Below are positions 35,914-44,800 of a stretch of 64,000 nucleotides of DNA, in pieces. Both the position numbers and the translations under genes were made by a program. This DNA is from VYFG01 sp965213885 (GTDB lineage: Bacteria > Pseudomonadota > Gammaproteobacteria > Arenicellales > Poriferihabitantaceae): positions 3,224,001 to 3,288,000 of the forward strand of contig OZ243919.1 in the NCBI GenBank assembly GCA_965213885.1. Direction: 5' to 3'. The notes beneath the pieces were generated by a model. That model was not told the DNA's origin. It ran no database searches and saw only the letters and a list, made by a program, of their open reading frames with translations. Each line of letters starts with the position of its first letter. Position 1 is the first letter of the stretch.

Positions 35914-37593
35914 TCAATCCATCCCCATCATTTCCCGCAGCAGGGACGAAAGCACGCTTTGCGGCTGATCCAGCATCATGGCGATGCTGAAATGATCGTG
36001 CCCCTCCAGGGGGCGTGATGCCGTGTGCTCCCACCGCGCAGCCAGGCTGTCGCTCTGCCTGCGGTATTCCTCCCCCTCAAGGTCGCCGTAGACGCACAGG
36101 AGTTCCGTGCCGGAGCGGTTTTCGAGCAGCACGGGACTGTTGCGCCGCGCGGCGTCCCCGTCCAGCCCCAGCACCTCGTTGAGATAACACAGCCTGATGG
36201 GCTCGAGGTCCATCAGACCGCTGATGGACAGTCCCCGTTTCACCAGGTTCCGGGGACACCCGGGGTCCAGCGCCGGCCAGTCGGTGGCCGCCATCATCCC
36301 CACCAGGTGTCCGCCGGCGGAATGGCCGCTGATGACGATCCGGGACGGATCGCCGCCGTATTCCGGTGCATGATTCCAGGTCCAGACGAGTGCGCGCCGG
36401 CACTGGGCGACCAGTTCATCCATGGCCACCCCGGGAATGAGGGCATAGTTCACGATGATCGTGAGCGCGTCCATGCCCGCGAGGGCATTGGCCACGTAAC
36501 TGAACTCACTCTTGCCGAGAGCCTGCCAATAGCCCCCGTGGAAGAACACGTGGACGGGCGCGGGGACCCCGGCCTTCCCGGCGGTTCCTGTGGGGAAGAT
36601 GTCCAGGACTTCCGCCGCCGAGGGCCCGTATGGAACATCCGGCACCCCCGGCAATTCCTTCCGGATTTCCCCGCTTCGCCGGATGTACCCGGCCAGGGTT
36701 TCCCCGGAATCCGCCACCTTGGCCCGGTTGTTGTATTCGGCGTCGAGACCGTCCCGGTCGAAGTGGCGGAACACCCTCGGCGGCATGGTCGGCGGCCGGT
36801 CCGGACCGGACCGGTAGGGCCGGAACCAGTCCAGTCCTTCGTCCGTATCCCCGGCGGGAAGATATTCCGCGCCGATCCAGCCGTCATAGCCCAGCCCGGC
36901 GAGTTGCCGGAGCAGCCAGTCATAGTCGATCTCGCAGCGGGTCGGCTCGTGCCGCCCCGGCACCCCGGCCACCTGTACATGGCCCACCCAGGGCAGCGCC
37001 TCGGACAACCGTTGCAGAAGGTTCCCCTCGGTCATCTGCACATGGTAGCAGTCGAAAGTCAGGCGAACGTTCCGGATGTCCTCCTGGGTTTCCAGCCGGT
37101 GGATGAGGTCGATGGCCTGGGAGATCCTGAACAGCGCATAGTCCGGCCGGTCGGTCCGGTTGATGGGTTCGATCAGGATGCCGAGCCCCGCGGCTCCCGC
37201 GACTTCCGCGGCCCAGGCGAGGTGGTCGTACATCCGGTGCAGGGCGACCCGGCTGTCCATGCAGATGCCAGCCATGGCGTGAACCCTGGCCGCGCCGATC
37301 CGGCAGGCATAGTCGACGGCGCGGCAGACACCCTCCCGGGCCTCCCGTTCACGCCCCGGAACAGCGCCAAGACCGAAATCGCCGGCGTCGGCGTCTCCCG
37401 GCGGGGTGTTCAGTGCGAGCATCTTCATCCCCGTGGCGTTGAGTGCCTCCAGCACCCTCCCGGGCCCGGTATCATAGGGCCAGTGACATTCCACGGCACC
37501 GAACCCCGCCTGCGCGGCGGCGTGCACGCGCTCCGGCAGGGGACGGTCGCGCCAGAGGTATGCGAGGTTGGCGGAAAACCTGGGCGGTGTCAC
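35914..37593 (-). CDS. fused hydroxypyruvate isomerase-like TIM barrel and formamidase-like alpha/beta hydrolase
   Basis: One 559-residue frame holds two enzymes. Residues about 1-270 are an AP-endonuclease-2/hydroxypyruvate isomerase-like barrel: RFSANLAYLWRDRPLPERV, GILIEPINRTDRPDYALF, HVQVAGVPGRHEPT and WIGAEYLPAGDT. From about residue 275 a kynurenine-formamidase-like hydrolase follows, starting FRHFDRDGLDAEYNNRAKV, with HGGYWQ near 351, GHSAGG near 424, an Asp in VYGDLEGEEY and a His in EGHDHFSIAM. Both active sites look intact. The GTG start overlaps the ABM gene stop (GTGA). A separate internal start for the hydrolase (MPPRVFRHF) remains possible. Confidence 0.85.
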   Translation of the reverse strand: MTPPRFSANLAYLWRDRPLPERVHAAAQAGFGAVECHWPYDTGPGRVLEALNATGMKMLALNTPPGDADAGDFGLGAVPGREREAREGVCRAVDYACRIGAARVHAMAGICMDSRVALHRMYDHLAWAAEVAGAAGLGILIEPINRTDRPDYALFRISQAIDLIHRLETQEDIRNVRLTFDCYHVQMTEGNLLQRLSEALPWVGHVQVAGVPGRHEPTRCEIDYDWLLRQLAGLGYDGWIGAEYLPAGDTDEGLDWFRPYRSGPDRPPTMPPRVFRHFDRDGLDAEYNNRAKVADSGETLAGYIRRSGEIRKELPGVPDVPYGPSAAEVLDIFPTGTAGKAGVPAPVHVFFHGGYWQALGKSEFSYVANALAGMDALTIIVNYALIPGVAMDELVAQCRRALVWTWNHAPEYGGDPSRIVISGHSAGGHLVGMMAATDWPALDPGCPRNLVKRGLSISGLMDLEPIRLCYLNEVLGLDGDAARRNSPVLLENRSGTELLCVYGDLEGEEYRRQSDSLAARWEHTASRPLEGHDHFSIAMMLDQPQSVLSSLLREMMGMD

Positions 37594-37880
37594 AGGCGCC
37601 ACCAGGTGTTGACCCGCTTCGATTCCACCCAGGAATCCACCAGCGCGCTGAATTCGTGGAAGTGCCCGGATGCGAGATGGGCATCGAATGCCGGGCGGTC
37701 GGTGTATTCCTCGTAGAGGAAAAACCGGGTTCCCTGCTGCCCGCCGTCGTCCACGCAGACATGGAAGGCATGGCAATCCGGTTCCAGGTCGAGGGAGTTC
37801 CTCGCCTGCTCGAGGACGGCCCGCCTGAAGGCGGCCAGGTGGGCGCTGTCCACCACGAATTCAACGCTGACTACGTACAT
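37590..37880 (-). CDS. antibiotic biosynthesis monooxygenase (ABM) domain protein
   Basis: 96-residue ferredoxin-like ABM-family protein (PF03992): MYVVSVEFVVDSAHLAAFRR at the start, then FHVCVDDGGQQGTRFFLYEE and SGHFHEFSALVD. Such small quinol-type monooxygenase-like proteins often serve beside dehydrogenases or isomerases. The start at 37880 is the only one matching the family; upstream in-frame sequence is unrelated. It is translationally coupled to the downstream fusion gene and diverges from the VOC gene. Confidence 0.87.
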   Translation of the reverse strand: MYVVSVEFVVDSAHLAAFRRAVLEQARNSLDLEPDCHAFHVCVDDGGQQGTRFFLYEEYTDRPAFDAHLASGHFHEFSALVDSWVESKRVNTWWRL

Positions 37881-37965
37881 GGATTCCGGGGTCCTGGCTG
37901 ATCGGACCCGCAATGGTATCCGAGTCAGGCCGCACGGTGATCCCGGCCATGGCAAAATACCGGGC

Positions 37966-38379
37966 ATGACCTGCCCCATCCGGATCCAGTCCATTGATCA
38001 TGTCGTGCTCAGGGTCAGCGATCTTGACGGCATGCTGGCGTTCTATTGCGGTGTGCTGGGCTGCCGGGTGGAGCGTCGCGAGGATGACCTCGGCCTGGTG
38101 CAATTACGCGCCGGCGACGCGCTGATCGACCTGGTGCCGGTGAGCGGAAGACTGGGCAGTGCCGGTGGTGCGGCGCCGGGCCGCGAGGGGCGGAACATGG
38201 ACCATCTTTGCCTGCGTATCGCCGACATCGGGCCAGCGAGGCTTGCCTCGTGGCTGCGGGAGAACGGCGTCGAACCGGGGGAGCCGGCCCTGCGCTACGG
38301 AGCTCAGGGACAGGGTCCCTCCATCTATGTGTCCGATCCGGAGGGCAACGTGGTGGAACTCAAGCCCCCGACAGGCTGA
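37966..38379 (+). CDS. VOC family protein (glyoxalase/dioxygenase fold)
   Basis: 137 residues forming one vicinal-oxygen-chelate unit pair. Metal-ligand blocks are SIDHVVLRVSDLDGMLAFYC (His), MDHLCLRIAD (His) and PSIYVSDPEGNVVELKPP (Glu near the end). This is close to the virulence/lactoylglutathione lyase-like group. ATG 37966 is chosen as the start giving the family opening. Substrate unknown. Confidence 0.9.
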   Translation: MTCPIRIQSIDHVVLRVSDLDGMLAFYCGVLGCRVERREDDLGLVQLRAGDALIDLVPVSGRLGSAGGAAPGREGRNMDHLCLRIADIGPARLASWLRENGVEPGEPALRYGAQGQGPSIYVSDPEGNVVELKPPTG

Positions 38380-38398
38380 GGCATCTTCCGCAGGGCGT

Positions 38399-39373
38399 CT
38401 ACCCGGACCGTCCCGGCGGGGTCAATGCAAACGGCAATGCCGCCAGGTCCACGTTCCCGCCGGTCAGGATGATGCCCACGCGTTTTCCCCTGAACGGCTC
38501 CGGATGCGCCAGCACCGCCGCCAGCGGAACCGCGGCACTCGGCTCCACGATCAGCTTCATCCGCTCCCAGACGAGCCGCATGGCCGCCACGATATCCGCC
38601 TCGTCCGACAGCAGGACTCCAGCGATGTCCCGTGCCACGAACGGCCAGGTCAATTCGCCGAGCCCGGTTCTCAGTCCGTCGGCGATAGTCCGGGGATTTT
38701 CCTGGGGGAGGCGGCGGGCGGCCTTGCGGGAGCGCCAGGCATCGTCCGCTCCGGACGGCTCCGCGGCATAGACCCGGGTATCCGGCGCGAGCGCCTTGAC
38801 GGCAATGCAGGTGCCGGATACCAGGCCGCCGCCGCCCACCGGTGCGATCACCGCGTCAAGGTCGGCCGCCTGCTCCAGCAATTCCAGGGCACAGGTTCCC
38901 TGGCCGGCGATGACGCGGCTGTCGTCGTAGGGATGAATGAACTCCGCGCCGGTTTCCGCCATGATTCCGGCGGCGGTCTCTTCCCGCGAGGCGGTGGTGG
39001 GGGCGCATTCCACGATGGTCCCGCCGTACTCCCGCACGGCGGCTTTCTTCGGTGCCGGCGCGTTCCCCGGCATGACCACGGTCGCCGGGATGCCGCGCCT
39101 GGCCGCGGCGTAGCAAAGCGCCTGGCCGTGGTTTCCCGAGGAATGGGTGAGCACGCCGCGGCTTGCCGCCCCGTCGGCAAGACCGAACACCGCGTTGCAG
39201 GCGCCGCGGGCCTTGAAGGCGCCCACCTTCTGCAGATTCTCGCACTTGAAGAACAGGCGGGCCCCGGACAGGTCGTCCAGGTGCCCGCAGGTGAGGACGG
39301 GTGTCCGGTGCACATGATGCAGGATCCGTTCCCGGGCGACCCGGACGGCGCGGATATCGAGTGCGGTCTTCAT
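38399..39373 (-). CDS. threonine/serine dehydratase-like PLP enzyme
   Basis: Fold-type II PLP enzyme of 324 residues, close to threonine ammonia-lyase and serine racemase. The PLP lysine is in KVGAFKARGACNAV near residue 55. The asparagine loop SSGNHGQALCYAA, the glycine loop PVGGGGLVSGT and the C-terminal ILTGGNVDL are all present. It lacks the regulatory ACT-like domain of biosynthetic IlvA, as in catabolic or racemase forms. ATG 39373 is the family start; the frame stays open upstream only as antisense of the MFS gene. Confidence 0.92.
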   Translation of the reverse strand: MKTALDIRAVRVARERILHHVHRTPVLTCGHLDDLSGARLFFKCENLQKVGAFKARGACNAVFGLADGAASRGVLTHSSGNHGQALCYAAARRGIPATVVMPGNAPAPKKAAVREYGGTIVECAPTTASREETAAGIMAETGAEFIHPYDDSRVIAGQGTCALELLEQAADLDAVIAPVGGGGLVSGTCIAVKALAPDTRVYAAEPSGADDAWRSRKAARRLPQENPRTIADGLRTGLGELTWPFVARDIAGVLLSDEADIVAAMRLVWERMKLIVEPSAAVPLAAVLAHPEPFRGKRVGIILTGGNVDLAALPFALTPPGRSG

Positions 39374-39745
39374 GGCGGCTTCGGCCCCCTGGCGTCGGAT
39401 CCGGTATTCCGCCGTTCCCGGAATACGGCAGGCTACCGGGGTTCTTCGTGTTCCATGGCATCCTTGCGGCACGGGTCCGGGCTTGCAAGCGTAACCGTGA
39501 CCGGTGCCGTGGGCAACCGCCGACGGGTCCGGCAGGGGGTGCCGTTCATCCGCCCCGCGGGATTTTCCCGCATGACGGCAATCTCCCGGTTCAGGGCATC
39601 GTGCTGGTAGACTTCGCGTTGCGACCGCAGGGCCTGGTGAAGGATCCTGACTACCCGGAAAGAGAAATATGATGTTCGGCAGGATTCCTCCCCGGCCAGA
39701 AGACCCCAGGATCCGCACGCAGTCAGGCGGGGCGGTGAATCGGAC
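39374..39745. other. divergent intergenic region, no gene
   Basis: About 370 bp between the dehydratase-like gene and the MFS gene, which point away from each other. It should contain both promoters. No palindrome or coding segment was recognised. Confidence 0.4.
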
Positions 39746-40915
39746 ATGCTCCCCGCCGGCAGCGCCAGGTTGAATCCGGATCCGGCCCGGGTCAGTCCCT
39801 GGCGGCTTGCCGTGGGCGGCATGCTCGCCATGGCGGCGGCCATCGGCATCGGCCGCTTCGTGTACACGCCGATCCTTCCGATGATGATGGCCGAGGAGGG
39901 CCTCAGCGCCGGCCAGGCGGGGATGATCGCCTCGAGCAACTATCTCGGTTACCTGATCGGCGCCATGGTCGCGGCAACGGCCCTGCTCAGGGGATCGCCG
40001 CGGGGGTGGCTGCTGGGCGCGTTGCTCGCCAGTGCCGTGTCCACGCTGGCCATGGCCTGGACGGACAGCTATGCCGCCTTTCTCGTCATGCGCTTCATCG
40101 GTGGGCTGGTCAGCTCCTGGGTGCTGGTGTTCGCAACCAGCCTGGTGATCGCGCGGCTGACCGATATGGGACGGGGCGGACTGACTGCGGTGCTGTTTGC
40201 CGGGGTTGGCTTCGGAATTGTGTTCGCTTCGCTGCTGACGGGGCTCGCCATGGATGACCAGGTCGGATGGCGTGGCGCATGGATCAACAGCGGCGTCTCG
40301 GCCCTGATTGCCGCACTGCTGGTGGCGGTGCTCGTCCCGGGGCGACGGGCGGACGCCGCGCCGGTACCTGTCCGGCAAGGCAGTCCCGCGCGGTCCATCG
40401 ACGGCCTGTTGGCCGCCTATGGCCTGTTCGGTTTCGGCTACGTGATCACCGCGACATTCATCGTGCAACTGGTCAGGTCCTCTGCCTACCCTCCGGAGGC
40501 CGAGATCGCGATCTGGGTCCTGGTGGGCATCGCCGGGATACCTTCCGTGTGGCTCTGGAACCGTTATGCCGCCGCCGCGGGCAACAGCAAGGCGTTCTCC
40601 GTGGCCTGCATGGTACTGGCCGTGGGGGTGGGAGCCAGTGTGCTGTTGCCCGGGCTGTGGGGGCTCGTGCCGGGCGCTGTGCTGCTGGGCAGCACCTTCA
40701 TGGCGATCACGGCCATCGGCCTGGTGGAGGCCCGCGAGCGGTCCGGCCGGGACCCCCGACATGTCCTGGCCATGATGACGGCGGCGTTCGGTGCCGGGCA
40801 GATCATCGGCCCCGCCGTGGCAGGCTATATGCGCGACGCCTTCGGCAGCTTTCTCCTGCCTTCACTATTGGCATCAGTGCTGCTGGTGCTGGCGGCCGGC
40901 CTGGCGCATCGGTAG
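39746..40915 (+). CDS. YbfB/YjiJ family MFS transporter
   Basis: 389-residue inner-membrane transporter with about 12 helices. The opening GMLAMAAAIGIGRFVYTPIL followed by PMMMAEEGLSAGQAG is the signature of the YbfB/YjiJ group (PF06779). The middle LAAYGLFGFGYVITATFIVQ begins the second half. Substrate unknown, probably export. It ends about 600 bp before the lipoprotein repeat unit. Confidence 0.92.
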   Translation: MLPAGSARLNPDPARVSPWRLAVGGMLAMAAAIGIGRFVYTPILPMMMAEEGLSAGQAGMIASSNYLGYLIGAMVAATALLRGSPRGWLLGALLASAVSTLAMAWTDSYAAFLVMRFIGGLVSSWVLVFATSLVIARLTDMGRGGLTAVLFAGVGFGIVFASLLTGLAMDDQVGWRGAWINSGVSALIAALLVAVLVPGRRADAAPVPVRQGSPARSIDGLLAAYGLFGFGYVITATFIVQLVRSSAYPPEAEIAIWVLVGIAGIPSVWLWNRYAAAAGNSKAFSVACMVLAVGVGASVLLPGLWGLVPGAVLLGSTFMAITAIGLVEARERSGRDPRHVLAMMTAAFGAGQIIGPAVAGYMRDAFGSFLLPSLLASVLLVLAAGLAHR

Positions 40916-41499
40916 GTGACTTTTCATCGCATGATCCTGTCATCACCGAACCAATCACCTCCTGAGCGTCAGGCGAATGAACTGCTGCAACGAACACCTC
41001 CCTGCAGGCCAGCTCCCAGACCAATCCGCAGCGTACGCATCCCGGATATCTGAAAGGCCGGGATCCCGGCCTCGACCACGATCCTGTGTTTCAGTAATGG
41101 TTATCCACCGGTTACCGATACCGGTCCTGTAACCGCGTATCCGATCAGGTCGGCCATGGCCGGTTCGGGGTCTGTGGACTGATGCGATGGAATTACCTGC
41201 CCGAGGGTGTCTCCGCAGGTGCTGGTTTTACTCCTTCATCACCCGCCCACCGAGGCCGGGCAGCATTGTCCTTGGCATCCTGTGGACGGATTCAGGGGAC
41301 AAGCCTGCTATGGCAGCCGACAATCCCGGAACCCCTGGGAGATATTTTTTCTCATGGGTCAGTGTTTAGCGGGACGCATCCGAAGTCAGTCGGCCGGCTT
41401 CCGGCCTGTATCGAGCACCGGCCCAGACGAATTATGACAACCAACGGAAAAGGGCGGGAGAGGAAAGGCGGGTCGGGCGGAAGAACAAAAAAGATGTAC
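40916..41499. other. intergenic region, no gene
   Basis: About 580 bp without a supported gene. A partly palindromic run ACCGGTTACCGATACCGGT occurs near 41108-41126. Several short frames show no family resemblance. Confidence 0.4.
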
Positions 41500-41540
41500 T
41501 GGTAAATCAGTAGCTTGTGCCCATTCCGTTGGGCTTATTA

Positions 41541-41569
41541 TGCGCGATAAATACATTTATCAGGCGCAA
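41541..41569. promoter_or_regulatory. palindromic motif TGCGCGATA...TATC, outer copy
   Basis: TGCGCGATAAAT then ACATTTATCAGGCGCAA. It is an imperfect palindrome with arms TGCGC and GCGCA around an AT-rich core. The mate is at 58776-58807. A half-site, GTGCGCGATAAC, occurs at about 41764-41775. It lies about 500 bp upstream of the lipoprotein start. Confidence 0.5.
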
Positions 41570-41733
41570 AGAATATATTCCCACGCCTGCACAGTCAAGG
41601 GCTTGGAGCGCAATTGGAAGATTCGTGATTTCATTGACGCTTCCCAAGGCCATTCTACCACAACAAGGAATAATTTTCCTCGGTTGTCCCGATCCATGGA
41701 CTGAACGCCCCCGGCCAGTGGCCGTGTTCTTTC

Positions 41734-41763
41734 GAAAACACCCCGAACCCTGGGGTGTTTCGT
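41734..41763 (+). other. strong hairpin in the leader
   Basis: AAACACCCC and GGGGTGTTT flank a seven-base loop, giving a stable stem that could act as an attenuator or processing site. The equivalent hairpin is at about 58584-58613 in the other arm with a different loop (CTGAATTC), so the stem is conserved while the loop changes. No T-run follows. Confidence 0.45.
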
Positions 41764-41988
41764 GCGCGATAACGAATCCGGTGGTGTAACGGAAGGATTC
41801 CCTTGCTCCTTCCCTTGTTACCCCTTTTCACCCTCTGCATCCTGATCCCGCTTCACTGCTTCTCTTTAGGGCTTTTCGTTGTGCCTGCCGAAGATACCCG
41901 CGATTGCCGGCATGGTATCTGCTGAAGATTTCAATGTTCCTTTTCATGGACGTTTCTCCCTCTGGTTTTGAAGGCGCGAAGGGGTTTA

Positions 41989-42017
41989 TGCGCGATACAT
42001 GTATTTATCGCGTGCAA
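41989..42017. promoter_or_regulatory. palindromic motif TGCGCGATA...TATCGCGTGCA, gene-proximal copy
   Basis: TGCGCGATACATGTAT then TTATCGCGTGCAA, a near-perfect 29-bp palindrome centred about 65 bp before the lipoprotein ATG. The mate is at 58180-58208. It may be an operator, or a 5' UTR hairpin in the mRNA. Confidence 0.55.
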
Positions 42018-42069
42018 CAGGGGCCAGGTCCCGACTCAACCCTTCAACAACTTTGTGAGAAACATCGAA

Positions 42070-43992
42070 ATGAAATCAATAGATAAATTCGTGCTGGTCC
42101 TCGTGGCTTCGCTGGCACTGCTCCTCGCCGGTTGCGGAGGGGGGAGTTCCTCGACTGAGCCGGCCCCGGAACCGGAACCCACGGCCTATGAAATGGCACT
42201 GGCTTCAATCAACAGTGCCAGCACGGCCGAAGATGCCCAGGCGGCCTATGATGACGTGAAAGACCAGGTCACTGCGGCAGAAGGCGAAAAGCTGGAACAG
42301 GCAGTTGCTAATCGGACGACAGCACTTCAGGAAATGGCGGATGAAATGGCCCAGAAGGACGGCCTGAAGATGGCAGCCGATGCAATCGACACTTCCGATC
42401 TATCCACTGCGGAAAATATCCAGACTGCCAAAGGTGCCATTGCCAGATTGCAGGTCGCGTTGGATGGGGCAGACGATGTAAGCGATGCAGATAAGGGCAT
42501 GTACCAATCTCAGCTTAATGCCGCCCAATTGGCGGTGGATATGGCTGAGCAAAGTATGGCGCTCATGGCTGCACATACCGCACTTGAAGATGCGGTCGCC
42601 GTCCTTTCCGGTGAGGCTACGAGAGCGGAAATTGTCATGGCCAACAATGCTGTTTCCCGTTTACAAGAGGCGATTGATGCAGCAACGGCCGTGAGCGATA
42701 AGTCCATGTATGCGGCGGCAGTTGAAAGGGCCGAAAAATCCATAATGGTAGCTGATGGTGTCGTGACGGCAGCCGAAGAAGCCGAAAAAACAGAAAACAT
42801 GAAGGAAATGACCGCTATTGGCAAGGCGCTGCGCAAGGCGCTGGGTAATGACCCGTTGGCGTACCTCGGCGCTAATCCTGCTACCTTCACCGCTGGCAAG
42901 CTCACTATTGCTACTACCGGGGCGGTGCCCGTTGGAGTGACCGTGCCCTCGGGGGGGCTAGAGGCCGGTGATTCTGCCGGGATGCTAAGCGGTTGGGTGG
43001 GCATGGACTATGCCGTTACTTCTGGTACCGGTAACTCGAAGGTCACCAACGAGGCAAGGGTCTACACCAATCAGGGTCCCCCGAAGTCGGTCTCCTTCGC
43101 AGCAGGAGGGCACGCGGTTGCTGATTCTGGTGATGATAAAGGTTACTTAACTGCTCTTATTGCAAACCTGATCATGGCCCCCGAATTCACGCACTCAGGG
43201 GACAAAACCCATACCCCAGCGCCAAAGGCAGATGCAGTTTATTTTCGTGGCACTTACGACGGCGCACCGGGTGAATACCGCTGCAAGGCGGCACTCTGCA
43301 CATCAAATAATGACGGCAGTGGCAGCCCGGAAGGAGCGGTTGGCTGGCACTTCAAACCCGATGCGGGCGCAATGGTGTCCCAGCCCGATGCCAACTATCT
43401 GTATTACGGTTGGTGGGTGAACAAGAACAAGGATGGCGACCCGATGGCGGCCAGTGCATTCCACGGTGTTATTAAATCAGACACTGACGGTCTCGCACCC
43501 GCTGCTGCTATAGCAACCACTGGCAGCGCAACCTACAAGGGTGGGGCGGCTGGAAAATACGCTTGGATCAACCCAATTGATGACACCGGCCACGGCGGGC
43601 ACTTCACGGCGAATGCCACGCTGGAAGCCAAGTTTGGCGGTACTGGCGCAGGCGTCACCGGCATCATCGATGGTTTCCGGCTGAACGACGGGTCCGAGGA
43701 CCCGGGCTGGAGTGTGGAACTGCACCAGGCCCCTTGGGGCACGGATGGGGCGTTCACGTCAACGGCAGCCGACGACAACACCGACAACGGTACGTTGTGG
43801 TCAATCAACGACAACCCGGCGCTAGAGTCCGGTTCTTGGAACGGCCAGATGTATGACGAAATGTCCGCCACCGTTGGTGACGACGACGGCAGCAACGTCC
43901 CGACTACCGCAGTCGGCGAGTTCCAATCCGAGTTCAGCGGGAACGGTCGCATGGTGGGTGCCTTCGGAGTCGGAGTCGATCTGGAAGACTAA
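42070..43992 (+). CDS. TbpB-like surface lipoprotein with helical repeats, copy 1
   Basis: 640-residue lipoprotein: signal peptide MKSIDKFVLVLVASLALLLA ending in LLAGC, then a Gly/Ser and Pro/Glu linker. Residues about 40-250 are helical, with at least two copies of a roughly 50-residue module (AKGAIARLQVALDGADDVSD; NNAVSRLQEAIDAATAVSDK). The C-terminal part from about residue 480 (TTGSATYKGGAAGKYAW, LNDGSEDPGWSVEL, VGEFQSEFSGNGRMVGAFG) matches the beta-barrel of transferrin-binding-protein-like lipoproteins (PF01298). ATG 42070 is fixed by the signal peptide and by its paralogue. Ligand unknown; cell-surface location inferred. Confidence 0.85.
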   Translation: MKSIDKFVLVLVASLALLLAGCGGGSSSTEPAPEPEPTAYEMALASINSASTAEDAQAAYDDVKDQVTAAEGEKLEQAVANRTTALQEMADEMAQKDGLKMAADAIDTSDLSTAENIQTAKGAIARLQVALDGADDVSDADKGMYQSQLNAAQLAVDMAEQSMALMAAHTALEDAVAVLSGEATRAEIVMANNAVSRLQEAIDAATAVSDKSMYAAAVERAEKSIMVADGVVTAAEEAEKTENMKEMTAIGKALRKALGNDPLAYLGANPATFTAGKLTIATTGAVPVGVTVPSGGLEAGDSAGMLSGWVGMDYAVTSGTGNSKVTNEARVYTNQGPPKSVSFAAGGHAVADSGDDKGYLTALIANLIMAPEFTHSGDKTHTPAPKADAVYFRGTYDGAPGEYRCKAALCTSNNDGSGSPEGAVGWHFKPDAGAMVSQPDANYLYYGWWVNKNKDGDPMAASAFHGVIKSDTDGLAPAAAIATTGSATYKGGAAGKYAWINPIDDTGHGGHFTANATLEAKFGGTGAGVTGIIDGFRLNDGSEDPGWSVELHQAPWGTDGAFTSTAADDNTDNGTLWSINDNPALESGSWNGQMYDEMSATVGDDDGSNVPTTAVGEFQSEFSGNGRMVGAFGVGVDLED

Positions 43993-44049
43993 CCTTTAAC
44001 GAGGGTGGCGGCCCTTTGGATGACTCTTTCGGGCTGCCATCAATTCACC

Positions 44050-44085
44050 ACCCGGGCGCGTCTTCGGACTCGTCCGGGTTTTTTT
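44050..44085 (+). terminator. intrinsic terminator of lipoprotein copy 1
   Basis: ACCCGGGCG and CGTCCGGGT pair across a twelve-base loop and are followed directly by TTTTTTG. It is a good rho-independent terminator 58 bp after the stop codon, also conserved at the other copy. Confidence 0.8.
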
Positions 44086-44231
44086 GTTTTGCCTGAACAG
44101 TTACCGCGCACCGGAAATTCGGTTGGTATAAGGATGGTCAAGAAGTGAACCAGATCCCCTTACCGGCCAGAGGATGCCGGTTACGACGGAACTATAGTCA
44201 GGGATAAGGTGCCTGTTTCAAGATCTGGACG

Positions 44232-44800
44232 TGTGTGAGCAAATGAATCGTCCGGTTGGGTGGCATGTAACTGACGTCTGCATTAGGTAATGACGCACAA
44301 CGGAAACTTTGCCGAGGCTAAGATGGACAGGCGGGGTTATGTCGATTGGGTTTGCATCTGTCCTGGTTTCCAGGAAATCCACCGGAATGGATTGACCATC
44401 GAACGAGGCATCCCTGCTAACATGATTGGAGTGTCGGGTTGCAACTATCAGCGCCGGAAACCTGCGAGATGACACGGTTCTACGTGATACGCGACCAACA
44501 CGGGAAGAGGCGCCGGCCATGCCCGGTGCGAGCATGCGGTCAGACGGGGCATGCGATTTGACTCGGACGCTGGAGCACATCATAGCGCCCCGGGGACTGT
44601 ACCGGTGCATGGCCTTGTCGAGATTCCGACTTATTGGTTCAACATGAACCCCACCACATGTTCCCTTGAGGCTTGAGGCAGTAAGGACCGGGAATAATGA
44701 CATGCCCGAACCAGTCGCATGCCGCACCGAGGCAAAGAACATGGGATGGAGATTGCCTAGAGATGCCGACACCAGGACTACGGCCCTCCGGTAAAGGGGC
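44232..44800. other. intergenic region, no supported gene
   Basis: About 570 bp between the end of repeat arm 1 and the M24 gene end. A long minus-strand frame (44218-44772) crosses the repeat edge but shows no family resemblance and unusual composition (rich in Ser, Arg and His), so I do not call it. Confidence 0.4.

Larger units (their letters stand above)
41500..44231 (+). repeat. large inverted repeat, arm 1 (lipoprotein unit)
   Basis: This unit is matched in reverse by 56268-58847. Shared parts in order are the outer leader around 41541-41776, an inner leader 41985-42069, the start of the lipoprotein gene, much of its 3' half, the terminator at 44050-44085, and about 130 bp beyond it (TACGACGGAAC and CCTGTTTCAAG occur in both). 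The middle of the coding region differs. Edges were judged by eye. Confidence 0.85.

Noticed and set aside
39374..40762. N-terminal extension of the threonine-dehydratase-like frame to 787 codons
   Set aside because: The extension is antisense to the MFS transporter gene and shows no homology; the family start is at 39373.
44218..44772. 184-codon minus-strand frame after the lipoprotein unit
   Set aside because: It crosses the edge of the inverted repeat into the repeat 3' flank, has odd composition and no recognised domain.
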